Below, in pieces: positions 41,702 through 49,616 of a stretch of DNA of 64,000 nt (position 1 is the first letter of the stretch; every line of letters begins with the position of its first letter). The notes under the pieces were generated by a model. That model searched no databases. It was not told the DNA's origin and saw only the letters and a program-made list of their open reading frames with translations. Both the position numbers and the translations under genes were made by a program. Source of the DNA: Bacteroidales bacterium UBA1173 (GTDB lineage Bacteria; Bacteroidota; Bacteroidia; Bacteroidales; F082); assembly GCA_002311655.1 (NCBI GenBank), contig DBYZ01000008.1, positions 124,001 through 188,000 of the forward strand. The letters are read 5' to 3'.

Positions 41702-43267
41702 CTATTTCAGACCTTTGCACATGTACACGAAGACATATTTCGCCGGTTTGCCACAGCGGTCGACGACAATAGTATCGCAAGGCACGATGTCATCAAATTG
41801 ATCGTTAAGATAACGCTCAGGGGCATAATAATCGGAACTCTCGTTCAAAAACCAGTAATCATGGCCTTTCTGAAGTCCGCCACGATACTCGTTTATCCAT
41901 GCGTATTTGTGAATCTTGTCAATATCACGCAGACCGAACATATTGACATTCAACGGATAAGCGACATAATAATCAAAGTTCGCCATCGGGAACCACTGCA
42001 GGCTTACCATGCCATCAGTTTCTTTCATGGCACCTTCTGCCACCTTTTCCTCACGGATTCTCTGGAAGTCGTCTTTGATCGAACGCCAGCCATATATAGT
42101 GGTTGTGAAATCGCCTTCGCCGTAATAACGCACCGAGTTGGCACGCTCGCCAAATCTCAAAGGAACGATGCCGGTTTTTATCTCCAGAACTCCAAAAACC
42201 AGAATCACAACAAGCAACGACAGCGTGGCGATTATCGACTTTGGCAATTTTACATTTCCATCTGTAATTTGTTGTTTATCAGCAAAATATGAAGCCGGAA
42301 ACAGCAAAAGCAAAGAGAATGCAGGTGCCGACCAATGAGGCAGCGTCTCACGCATCAATGAGAAAAACCAGAACACGCCGATGAACGGCAGAGCGAAACA
42401 CAGCAAGAGGCGCACACTCGTTGAATCAAGATACTTTTTGCCTTTAAAAAACGCCACTAAAGCTATGATTATCAACACATAATTGATAGGATTATTATAT
42501 CCGAGCTCACCGGCAATTTCAGCAATAAAATCCAACGGCTGCAGTTTCCCAAAGAAGCTCACACGGTCGCCGTGGAAAGTGAAACTGATGAAATCGTTCT
42601 GCATATTCCAAATCAAAACAGGAAGCATGCACAAGACGGAAATCAAAGCCGAGAGATATAAATATTTGTTTTTCAGTTGTTTACGGTCAAAAAACAGAAC
42701 ATAAAGACCAACACCGACCCAGATAAATATGGCGGAATATTTTGACAACAGGGCGAGGCCAGCAAAGAAGCCGCCTAGTAATATTTGGTCACAACCATGA
42801 GGTTCCTCGCCTTCGCTTCGCTCGGCTCGGAATGACAAGGTAAAACAATAAACTGACAGCAGTGTAAAAAGCATCAGCGGTGTGTCAGGCATGATGAAAA
42901 CACCAGTGATGATAAAGCAATACAGCGATGCGGTGTATAACAAAGCAGCGTAAAAACCAGTAAGTTTACTTTTTATCAGACAGCCGAGCCTATATATAAT
43001 ATAGGTGTCGATTGTCATGAAGATTATCGACGACAGACGAAGGGCGAACTCACTGGTAAACAATAAGTTAAGACTAAATATCTGCATCACCCAGCCCACC
43101 ATGCCTGGATGGTCGAAATGACTCCAATCAGGATACATGGCATAGGTCCAGTAATAAACCTCGTCGTTGCCAAACTCGATGAAGGCAGCGAGGAATCCGC
43201 GCACTAACGCACTGATAATCAGCAGCCAAGTGATATATTTATCGATTTTATTCTCCTGAATTTGCAT
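41702..43267 (-). CDS. Family 39 (ArnT/PMT-like) membrane glycosyltransferase with in-frame repeat
   Basis: Polytopic enzyme that transfers a sugar from a polyprenyl donor at the periplasmic face. The 521-residue product has the family start EFGNDEVYYWTYAMYPDWSH (about residues 31-50, with the catalytic-type acidic residue), FDHPGMVGW and about ten membrane helices. Residues about 145-158 (SFRAERSEGEEPHG) are encoded by a dispersed repeat (42801-42836) inserted in frame in a loop between two helices. The gene overlaps the upstream membrane-protein gene by 20 bases, so the two form an operon. Confidence 0.88.
   Translation of the reverse strand: MQIQENKIDKYITWLLIISALVRGFLAAFIEFGNDEVYYWTYAMYPDWSHFDHPGMVGWVMQIFSLNLLFTSEFALRLSSIIFMTIDTYIIYRLGCLIKSKLTGFYAALLYTASLYCFIITGVFIMPDTPLMLFTLLSVYCFTLSFRAERSEGEEPHGCDQILLGGFFAGLALLSKYSAIFIWVGVGLYVLFFDRKQLKNKYLYLSALISVLCMLPVLIWNMQNDFISFTFHGDRVSFFGKLQPLDFIAEIAGELGYNNPINYVLIIIALVAFFKGKKYLDSTSVRLLLCFALPFIGVFWFFSLMRETLPHWSAPAFSLLLLFPASYFADKQQITDGNVKLPKSIIATLSLLVVILVFGVLEIKTGIVPLRFGERANSVRYYGEGDFTTTIYGWRSIKDDFQRIREEKVAEGAMKETDGMVSLQWFPMANFDYYVAYPLNVNMFGLRDIDKIHKYAWINEYRGGLQKGHDYWFLNESSDYYAPERYLNDQFDDIVPCDTIVVDRCGKPAKYVFVYMCKGLK
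42801..42836. repeat. Dispersed GTCATTCCGAGC repeat inside a coding region
   Basis: On the minus strand it reads GTCATTCCGAGCCGAGCG and continues GCGAGGAACC. It keeps the reading frame of the family 39 glycosyltransferase gene. It is a variant of the repeats at 16788, 21337 and 28755. Confidence 0.85.
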
Positions 43268-44264
43268 TTTTTGAATTATTTATGATAAGACGCACAAAAG
43301 CCAAAACCACGATGATGTAAACCGCCCACATCAGATAGGTGCGGCCTTTCATAACTTTTGCCTTGTCCAGATCAAAGAAATATTGATACTGATGGCGTAC
43401 TAACGGATTGAGATACAATACGTTACCATCATCAAACTCAATTTCAGTCCTGATGTAGGTATCGTCTTTTTTAAAGACATACTGCCCTTCTGAAACATCG
43501 CTAAGTTGTTGTTTTACAATCGCATTCTGTCCTATAAAACGAATTTCCTTAGCTTTTTCCGAAACAGAAACGACCAAAGTATCATTATTCAGTTTAACCT
43601 CTTGTAACTCAGGCACTTCCAACAGACTTCCATGATATGCCACCGCGTATGAATTTCCAGTTTCAAGAGACTTGAGCACCGACTCAGCATCATTTTCACC
43701 AATACAGGCGGTCGCATAATTTTTTCCAGTTGCGATGATATTCACACGATGACCGTTTGAAAGAGCTATATCCCAGTAATACAACGAGTTATCGCCATCA
43801 GACAGAGCTTCCATAACACGATAATGGTCAAGATGCGTCATCTCCCCTTTCTTAAAACCTTTTGTCGGATGCGCAGGTGCCACAATTCTCGTGATTTTAT
43901 TCAGTTTGTCGATGTTAAACTGCTTATAATGAACACTTTGCAGGAAAGGATAGTCGATCTTACGTTTTTTATCATAGCCCAGACAAAGATATCGCGCACC
44001 ACCAAGGGCATATCCAAATTCATAGACTTTAATTCCTTGATTTTCAATTGATTCAGAACGAAAATCGATATAATTTATACGATTAATTTCAGAATATGGA
44101 TTATATATAAACTCGCCGTTAAAAGGTTCGATATCCGCAAAAGAATAAGACGGCACTGCAAGATATAACACCAAGAAAAACAATAAGATAGCGCATATTA
44201 TCCCAGTCAGTGCGAGATAAAACTTGTTGTTCTTAATTTTTTTCCAAAACTTTCTTTCCGACAT
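43248..44264 (-). CDS. Membrane-anchored protein with degenerate PHP-like (CehA/McbA-like) domain
   Basis: The 338-residue product has an N-terminal membrane helix (about residues 16-37), a periplasmic body and a C-terminal helix (about 308-328). The body follows the layout of CehA/McbA-type PHP proteins: RIVAPAHPTKGFKKGEM (about 126-142), DHYRVMEALSDGD followed by LYYWDIALSNGHRVNIIATG, then AESVLKSLETGNSYAVAYHG, then a small beta domain. Several of the usual metal-binding His/Asp positions seem absent, so activity is doubtful. It is co-transcribed with the family 39 glycosyltransferase. The family call is tentative. Confidence 0.6.
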   Translation of the reverse strand: MSERKFWKKIKNNKFYLALTGIICAILLFFLVLYLAVPSYSFADIEPFNGEFIYNPYSEINRINYIDFRSESIENQGIKVYEFGYALGGARYLCLGYDKKRKIDYPFLQSVHYKQFNIDKLNKITRIVAPAHPTKGFKKGEMTHLDHYRVMEALSDGDNSLYYWDIALSNGHRVNIIATGKNYATACIGENDAESVLKSLETGNSYAVAYHGSLLEVPELQEVKLNNDTLVVSVSEKAKEIRFIGQNAIVKQQLSDVSEGQYVFKKDDTYIRTEIEFDDGNVLYLNPLVRHQYQYFFDLDKAKVMKGRTYLMWAVYIIVVLAFVRLIINNSKNANSGE

Positions 44265-44281
44265 ATAAAAAAATTATGATG

Positions 44282-44289
44282 CAAAGTTA
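44282..44289 (-). promoter_or_regulatory. Promoter -7 box of the PHP-like/GT39 operon
   Basis: The minus strand reads TAACTTTG (TAnnTTTG), 17 bases upstream of the start at 44264. Confidence 0.55.
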
Positions 44290-44329
44290 AAGATTTTTAC
44301 TAAATAAACGTCAATTCGATAAAAATTTG

Positions 44330-44337
44330 TATTTTTG
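44330..44337 (+). promoter_or_regulatory. Promoter -7 box of the suf operon
   Basis: TATTTTTG matches TAnnTTTG and lies 26 bases before the sufB ATG. Confidence 0.6.
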
Positions 44338-44363
44338 CAAATTAATATTTTAGAATTAGAGTT

Positions 44364-45812
44364 ATGGAGTCAAATCCAAAGGAAAATATCATTGAAGAGG
44401 TAACGAATAAGGACTATGAGTTCGGTTTTGTGACCGATATTGAGACCGATTTCATCCCGAAAGGCTTGAATGAGGACATCATACGCCTTATTTCGAAGAA
44501 GAAAGAGGAGCCGGAGTGGCTGTTGGATTTCCGTTTGAAGGCGTTCCGTCACTGGCAGACTTTAAAGATGCCTACATGGGCGCACCTCACCATCCCACCT
44601 ATTGATTTTCAAGACATTATATATTACGCTGCGCCAAAACAGCGCAAGGCAAAGAGTTTGGACGAGGTCGATCCGGAACTTTTGGCGACCTTCGACAAAC
44701 TAGGAATCTCGCTCGACGAGCAGAAAAAACTCTCTGGAGTCGCCGTCGACGCTGTGATGGACTCGACATCGGTGAAGACAACGTTCCAAGAGACTTTGTC
44801 GAAGCACGGTATCATCTTCATGTCGTTCAGCGAGGCGGTGAAACAGCACCCTGACCTGGTAAAAAAATATCTCGGAAAGGTCGTTCCATACACCGACAAC
44901 TTCTTTGCAGCATTGAACTCGGCAGTTTTCAGCGATGGCTCGTTTTGCTACGTGCCGAAAGGCGTGCGTTGCCCGATAGAATTGTCGACGTATTTCAGAA
45001 TCAACGCCGCAAACACAGGTCAGTTTGAGAGAACATTGATCGTCGCCGACGAAGGCGCCTACGTGAGCTACATGGAAGGCTGCACCGCACCGCAACGTGA
45101 TGAGAATCAGTTACATGCGGCTATCGTGGAAATTATTTCCGAGAAAGACGCTGAAGTGAAATATTCGACCGTCCAGAACTGGTATCCAGGCGACAAAGAC
45201 GGCAAGGGCGGTATCTACAACTTCGTGACGAAACGCGGAATCTGCCGCGGCGACAACGCCAAGATTTCGTGGACACAAGTCGAGACAGGCTCTGCAATCA
45301 CCTGGAAATACCCGAGCTGCATCTTGAAAGGCGACAACACAGTGGCGGAATTCTATTCTGTGGCTGTCACCAACAACTGGCAGCAAGCCGATACCGGCAC
45401 AAAGATGATACACATAGGCAAAAACAGCCGTTCGACCATCATCTCGAAAGGTATATCGGCAGGTCACAGCCAGAACGGCTACCGCGGCTTGGTGAAAGTG
45501 GTACCAGAAGCCTCAAACTGCCGTAATTTCTCGCAATGTGACTCGTTGCTTTTGGGCGACCAATGTGGTGCACACACCTGGCCTTACGTGGAATGCGGCA
45601 ACGACAGCAGTATTTTGGAACATGAGGCGACGACATCGAAGATTTCAGAAGATCAGCTGTTCTACTGCAACCAGCGCGGTATCCCGACAGAAAAGGCTAT
45701 CGGCTTGATTGTCAATGGATATGCGAAGGATGTCTTGAACAAGTTGCCGATGGAGTTTGCGGTGGAGGCACAGAAATTGTTATCGATAACCCTGGAGGGA
45801 TCTGTAGGTTAA
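44364..45812 (+). CDS. sufB: Fe-S cluster assembly scaffold SufB
   Basis: Core scaffold of the SUF iron-sulfur assembly system, working as the SufBC2D complex. The 482-residue product has the conserved GVRCPIELSTYFRINAAN (about residues 211-228), EGCTAPQRDENQLHAA (about 237-252), and the C-terminal HEATTSKISEDQLFYCNQRG motif with a conserved glutamate and cysteine. First gene of a suf operon in the order B-C-D-S-E. The palindrome at 45817-45844 follows five bases after its stop codon. Confidence 0.97.
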   Translation: MESNPKENIIEEVTNKDYEFGFVTDIETDFIPKGLNEDIIRLISKKKEEPEWLLDFRLKAFRHWQTLKMPTWAHLTIPPIDFQDIIYYAAPKQRKAKSLDEVDPELLATFDKLGISLDEQKKLSGVAVDAVMDSTSVKTTFQETLSKHGIIFMSFSEAVKQHPDLVKKYLGKVVPYTDNFFAALNSAVFSDGSFCYVPKGVRCPIELSTYFRINAANTGQFERTLIVADEGAYVSYMEGCTAPQRDENQLHAAIVEIISEKDAEVKYSTVQNWYPGDKDGKGGIYNFVTKRGICRGDNAKISWTQVETGSAITWKYPSCILKGDNTVAEFYSVAVTNNWQQADTGTKMIHIGKNSRSTIISKGISAGHSQNGYRGLVKVVPEASNCRNFSQCDSLLLGDQCGAHTWPYVECGNDSSILEHEATTSKISEDQLFYCNQRGIPTEKAIGLIVNGYAKDVLNKLPMEFAVEAQKLLSITLEGSVG

Positions 45813-45816
45813 TTCG

Positions 45817-45844
45817 GTAGGGATAACGCATGCGTTATCCGTAC
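45817..45844 (+). repeat. 28-bp palindrome, GTAGGGA family, copy 2
   Basis: Reads GTAGGGATAACGCA then TGCGTTATCCGTAC, followed by AGGATG. Compared with copy 1 (12150-12177, read along its operon) two pairs are changed on both sides of the stem (C-G to T-A, G-C to C-G). Both copies are in the sense of transcription, right after a stop codon and inside an operon. Confidence 0.85.
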
Positions 45845-45876
45845 AGGATGCAAATGAAAAATAAAAAATTAAATAT

Positions 45877-46629
45877 ATGTTGTTAAATATTAAGAATTTA
45901 CACGTCTCAATCGGAGGCAAGGAAATATTAAAAGGCTTCAACCTCGGAGTGAACGAGGGCGAGATTCACGCCATCATGGGTCCTAACGGAACAGGCAAGA
46001 GCACCTGGGCTGCAGCCGTCACAGGACGCGAAGGATACGAAATCACCGAAGGCGAGATCTGGTACAAAGGCCAGAACATCGTCGGGATGCCGCCAGAGGA
46101 AAGAGCAAACCTCGGCATCTTCCTGAGTTTCCAGTATCCAGTGGAGATTCCGGGCGTGTCGATGCAGAACTTCATGCGCACAGCCGTCAACTCGAAACGC
46201 GAATATCAGGGACTTCCACCGATGTCGATGATTGAGTTCACCAAGATGATGAAGCAGAAGCAGGCAATGGTAGAAATTACCGAAAAACTGCAGAACCGCT
46301 ATGTAAACGTAGGCTTTTCGGGTGGCGAGAAGAAGAAAAACGAGATCTTCCAGATGGCGATGCTCGAACCAGAGCTCTCTATCCTCGACGAGACCGACTC
46401 AGGTTTGGATATCGACGCTTTGAGAATCGTTGCAAACGGCGTCAACCAGCTTCACAACGAGCACAACGCATTCGTGGTAATCACTCATTATCAACGACTT
46501 CTGGATTATATCGTGCCAGATTTCGTCCATGTGATGTACGACGGCAGAATCGTGAAGTCGGGCGACAAGAAACTCGCACTCGAACTTGAAGAAAAAGGTT
46601 ACGAATGGGTTAAAGAACTGAAACTCTAA
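45877..46629 (+). CDS. sufC: Fe-S cluster assembly ATPase SufC
   Basis: ABC-type ATPase that drives conformational change of the SufBCD scaffold. The 250-residue product has Walker A GPNGTGKST (about residues 36-44), the ABC signature FSGGEKKKNE (about 148-157) and Walker B LSILDETDSGLDIDA (about 168-182), with the SufC-specific KKNE after the signature. It is separated from sufB by 64 bases that carry the GTAGGGA palindrome. Confidence 0.97.
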   Translation: MLLNIKNLHVSIGGKEILKGFNLGVNEGEIHAIMGPNGTGKSTWAAAVTGREGYEITEGEIWYKGQNIVGMPPEERANLGIFLSFQYPVEIPGVSMQNFMRTAVNSKREYQGLPPMSMIEFTKMMKQKQAMVEITEKLQNRYVNVGFSGGEKKKNEIFQMAMLEPELSILDETDSGLDIDALRIVANGVNQLHNEHNAFVVITHYQRLLDYIVPDFVHVMYDGRIVKSGDKKLALELEEKGYEWVKELKL

Positions 46630-46640
46630 CACTTACGGCC

Positions 46641-47474
46641 ATGGCTTATCTCGAAAACAACATAACGGTCGGAAAGAATCAGAGTCGGCAGCTCGTTATC
46701 TTGGACGATAGCAGTCATCTGCAGTCGAACGAGGAACAATGCGACATCGTGATGGAGGAAAACTCCACGCTTGAGCTGTACAGGATCCAGAACCTGAACG
46801 ACGACTCCCATCTGACCACGCACATCAACATACAGCAGGCGCGCAACAGCAGTGTGCACTTCGTGTTGGTGACTTTCAACACAGGCTTTGTGCAGAACAA
46901 TATCCATGTTGACCTCAACGGCGAGGGTGCCGACCTGCAGATTTACGGCTTGTATCTCCTCGACAAGAAACAGCACGTCGAGAACCTCATGAAAATCAAC
47001 CACAACGTGCCGAACTGCTCAAGCAACGAGAAGTTCAAGGGCATCTTGGATGATGAGGCTTCGGCGGTGTTCAACGGACATGTGATGGTGGCTCCACACG
47101 CTCAGAAAACCAACGCATATCAGAACAACAGCAACATCATCCTGACCGACAAGGCGAAGATCAACACCATGCCGTTTTTGGAGATTTATGCCGACGACGT
47201 GAAATGCTCACACGGCACAAGCACAGGTCAGCTCGACCAGGACGCAATGTTCTACATGCGCCAGCGCGGCATCAAGAAAGAGGATGCAAGAATGCTGTTG
47301 ATGTACGCTTTTGCTGCGGAAATCAGCAACCACATCAAGATTGAGAGCGTTCACGACAGCATCGACGACATGATAAAACGCCGCTTGAAAGGCGAACTCT
47401 CAAGTTGCGACACCTGCATATTCCAGTGCAGCAACAAAGAGAAGGTATTTAAGATTGATATGAGCAAGATATAA
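46641..47474 (+). CDS. sufD: Fe-S cluster assembly protein SufD, N-terminally shortened
   Basis: Partner of SufB in the SufBC2D scaffold. The 277-residue product matches the beta-helix and C-terminal part of SufD: GHVMVAPHAQKTNAYQNNSNIILTD, CSHGTSTGQLDQDAMFYMRQRGI and EDARMLLMYAFAAEI. SufD is normally about 420-450 residues; the N-terminal helical domain of about 150-170 residues is absent. sufC ends only 11 bases upstream, so the missing part is not hidden in another frame. The conserved histidine in PHAQKT is present, so the contact with SufB may be kept. Confidence 0.92.
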   Translation: MAYLENNITVGKNQSRQLVILDDSSHLQSNEEQCDIVMEENSTLELYRIQNLNDDSHLTTHINIQQARNSSVHFVLVTFNTGFVQNNIHVDLNGEGADLQIYGLYLLDKKQHVENLMKINHNVPNCSSNEKFKGILDDEASAVFNGHVMVAPHAQKTNAYQNNSNIILTDKAKINTMPFLEIYADDVKCSHGTSTGQLDQDAMFYMRQRGIKKEDARMLLMYAFAAEISNHIKIESVHDSIDDMIKRRLKGELSSCDTCIFQCSNKEKVFKIDMSKI

Positions 47475-47479
47475 ACATT

Positions 47480-48781
47480 ATGTCTTTGAATCACTTCGAC
47501 ATAAACGAAATTCGGAAACAATTTCCGGTGCTGGACCAGCAGGTGTACGGCAAGCAGTTGGTGTATTTCGACAATGCAGCGACCACGCAGAAACCGCTTT
47601 GCGTGATTGAGCGCGAGCGCGATTACTATCTGCATGAGAACTGCAACATCCACCGCGGCGTGCATTACCTCAGCCAGATGGCGACAGAGGCTTACGAGAA
47701 CGCCCGCAAGACCGTGGCGCAGTTCATAAATGCGCGACAGGCACAGGAGATTGTCTTCACCAGAGGCACAACGGAATCGTTGAATCTGTTGGCGACTTCG
47801 TTGGGACAGTTGTTGTTTTCAGATGAAAATAAAACTTCAAACTTCAAACTTCAAGCTTCAAACTCTCCGAAGGTGGTGGTAAGCGCCATGGAGCATCACT
47901 CGAACATGGTGCCATGGCAGCAGATGCTTGACAGGATTAATAATTCAGACAGGATTAACAAGATTAACAAGATGAATAATCTCCTTGTTATCCGGATGGA
48001 CAAGAATGGCGTCCTTGACTTGAACCATTATGAAGAGTTGCTGAAGCAGAGACCGAAAATCGTTTCCATCGCTCACATTTCCAACACTTTAGGCACTGTG
48101 AATCCTATCAAGGAGATGATAGCGATGGCGCATAAATACGACATCCCGGTGGTGATTGACGGAGCACAGTCGATGGCACACCAAGTGATTGACGTTCAAG
48201 ACCTTGACTGTGATTTTTACGTATTTTCGGGACATAAGATGTATGCTCCTATGGGCATCGGCGGACTTTACGGCAAGATGGAATGGCTCGAGAAGATGCC
48301 TCCGTACCAGTTTGGTGGCGAGATGGTCGACAAAGTTAGCTTCGAGAAAACCACTTTCAACAAGGTGCCGTTCAAATTCGAAGCCGGGACACCGAATGTG
48401 GGTGCCGCTTTAGGTCTGGAGACAGCTGTCAAGTTCATCCAAAGCTTTGACAGACAAGAAGTTGAGGCATACGAGGACGAGCTTTTGAGATATGCCACCG
48501 AGAAGCTTTCAACAATCGAAGGCATCAGATTCATCGGGCAGGCTCCGAAGCGTAACGGATTGATTTCGTTTGTGATAGACGGCATACATCCTTACGATTT
48601 GGGCACGATTATCGATAAAATGGGTGTTGCGGTTCGTACGGGACATCATTGCGCCGAGCCCGTGATGACGTTTTTCGACATTCCGGGAACGGTCCGCGCC
48701 TCGTTTGCAATGTACAACACGAAAGAAGAAATTGATATTTTTGTAAAAGCAGTAAATAAAGCAGCAACAATGCTGCGCTGA
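47480..48781 (+). CDS. sufS: Cysteine desulfurase SufS with two in-frame repeat insertions
   Basis: PLP enzyme that takes sulfur from cysteine for Fe-S clusters. The 433-residue product has DNAATTQKP (residues 31-39), MEHHSNMVPW (about 137-146), the PLP lysine in FSGHKMYAP and the active cysteine in RTGHHCAEP near residue 387. Two stretches do not belong to the family: residues about 117-129 (NKTSNFKLQASNS), from an AACTTCAAA repeat, and about 151-167 (DRINNSDRINKINKMNN), from a GACAGGATTAA-type repeat. Both lie in surface loops and keep frame; the enzyme is probably active. A heptamer repeat follows the stop codon. Confidence 0.95.
   Translation: MSLNHFDINEIRKQFPVLDQQVYGKQLVYFDNAATTQKPLCVIERERDYYLHENCNIHRGVHYLSQMATEAYENARKTVAQFINARQAQEIVFTRGTTESLNLLATSLGQLLFSDENKTSNFKLQASNSPKVVVSAMEHHSNMVPWQQMLDRINNSDRINKINKMNNLLVIRMDKNGVLDLNHYEELLKQRPKIVSIAHISNTLGTVNPIKEMIAMAHKYDIPVVIDGAQSMAHQVIDVQDLDCDFYVFSGHKMYAPMGIGGLYGKMEWLEKMPPYQFGGEMVDKVSFEKTTFNKVPFKFEAGTPNVGAALGLETAVKFIQSFDRQEVEAYEDELLRYATEKLSTIEGIRFIGQAPKRNGLISFVIDGIHPYDLGTIIDKMGVAVRTGHHCAEPVMTFFDIPGTVRASFAMYNTKEEIDIFVKAVNKAATMLR
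47828..47866. repeat. AACTTCAAA simple repeat inside sufS
   Basis: Tandem AACTTCAA units within codons 117-129 of sufS. It is the same type as the repeat between ruvX and def at 15323-15356. Confidence 0.8.
47930..47980. repeat. GACAGGATTAA-type repeat inside sufS
   Basis: GACAGGATTAA occurs twice (from 47930 and 47948) followed by CAAGATTAACAAGATGAAT; CTTGTTATCC just downstream is nearly the reverse complement of GGATTAACAAG. It lies in frame in codons 151-167. Confidence 0.75.
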
Positions 48782-48782
48782 G

Positions 48783-48842
48783 TCTTTAGTAGTTAGTCTT
48801 TAGACTCTAGAAACTAAAGACTAAAAACTAAAGACTAAAAAC
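48783..48842. repeat. Heptamer repeat hairpin between sufS and sufE
   Basis: TCTTTAGTAGTTAGTCTTTA on the left and tandem CTAAAGACTAAAAA units on the right form an inverted arrangement filling the sufS-sufE gap. Same family as 19966-20041. Confidence 0.8.
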
Positions 48843-48849
48843 TAATGAT

Positions 48850-49263
48850 ATGACTATTAAAGAAATACAAGACAGCATAGTCGAGGAGTTCTCGATGTTC
48901 GACGACTGGATGGACCGTTATGCGATGCTCATTGAGATGGGTAAGGAATGCCCGATTATCGACCCACAGTATCGCAACGACAATTATCTGATAAACGGCT
49001 GTCAGTCAAGGGTTTGGCTTCATGCCGAGAAGCGCGATGGTAAGATTTATTTCACCGCCGACAGCGACGCCGTCATCACCAAGGGCATCATCAATTTATT
49101 AATAAAGGTGTTCTCGGGACAGACTCCAGCCGATATTTTGGCAGCGGATATGAGTTTCTTGGACGAGATTGGCCTGAAAGAGCACCTCTCTCCTACCCGT
49201 TCGAATGGCTTGTTGAGTATGGTTAAGCAGATGATGTTGTATGCGGAAGTAATGAATAATTGA
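48850..49263 (+). CDS. sufE: Sulfur acceptor protein SufE
   Basis: Accepts sulfur from SufS and passes it to the SufBCD scaffold. The 137-residue product has the family motif NDNYLINGCQSRVWL (about residues 39-53), in which the cysteine is the sulfur acceptor, and LDEIGLKEHLSPTRSNG near the end. Start at the ATG at 48850; an ATG five bases upstream is out of frame. Fifth gene of the suf operon. Confidence 0.95.
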   Translation: MTIKEIQDSIVEEFSMFDDWMDRYAMLIEMGKECPIIDPQYRNDNYLINGCQSRVWLHAEKRDGKIYFTADSDAVITKGIINLLIKVFSGQTPADILAADMSFLDEIGLKEHLSPTRSNGLLSMVKQMMLYAEVMNN

Positions 49264-49265
49264 TT

Positions 49266-49616
49266 ATGAAAGAAGAAGAGAAAAACGAATTAAAAGAGCG
49301 CGTGATTGCTGTGTTGAGCGGCATTTACGACCCGGAGATACCCGTTGATATTTATAAATTGGGATTGATTTATGACATCGACATCGACGATGAAGGCGCG
49401 GTGAAGATTCTGATGACCGTGACGGCGCCAAACTGCCCTGTCGCCGACTATCTCCCTAATTTCGTTAAGGAGAAAGTCAGCGCTATAATGGGCGTCAAAT
49501 CATGCGATGTGGAGCTCACCTTCGAGCCTGCCTGGAGTCCAGCGAGCCTCTCCGAAGAGGTACGCGCTGAGCTGGGTCTCGACGAAGGCTTCGGCTTCAG
49601 CGATATGATGTATTAA
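49266..49616 (+). CDS. MIP18/DUF59 family Fe-S assembly protein (SufT-like)
   Basis: The 116-residue product has the family motif YDPEIPVDIYKLGLIYDI (about residues 20-37) and the conserved cysteine in TVTAPNCPVADYLP (about 57-70). DUF59 proteins help mature or insert iron-sulfur clusters, and this one ends the suf operon, which fits. It starts at the ATG at 49266, directly after the sufE stop; an in-frame TTG at 49260 is not preferred. It converges on the kinase-like gene with a four-base overlap. Confidence 0.9.
   Translation: MKEEEKNELKERVIAVLSGIYDPEIPVDIYKLGLIYDIDIDDEGAVKILMTVTAPNCPVADYLPNFVKEKVSAIMGVKSCDVELTFEPAWSPASLSEEVRAELGLDEGFGFSDMMY

Noticed and set aside
46630..46640. Frameshift hiding the N-terminal domain of SufD
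   Set aside because: Only 11 bases separate the sufC stop from the sufD ATG; sufC itself is complete, so no lost domain can be recovered from other frames.
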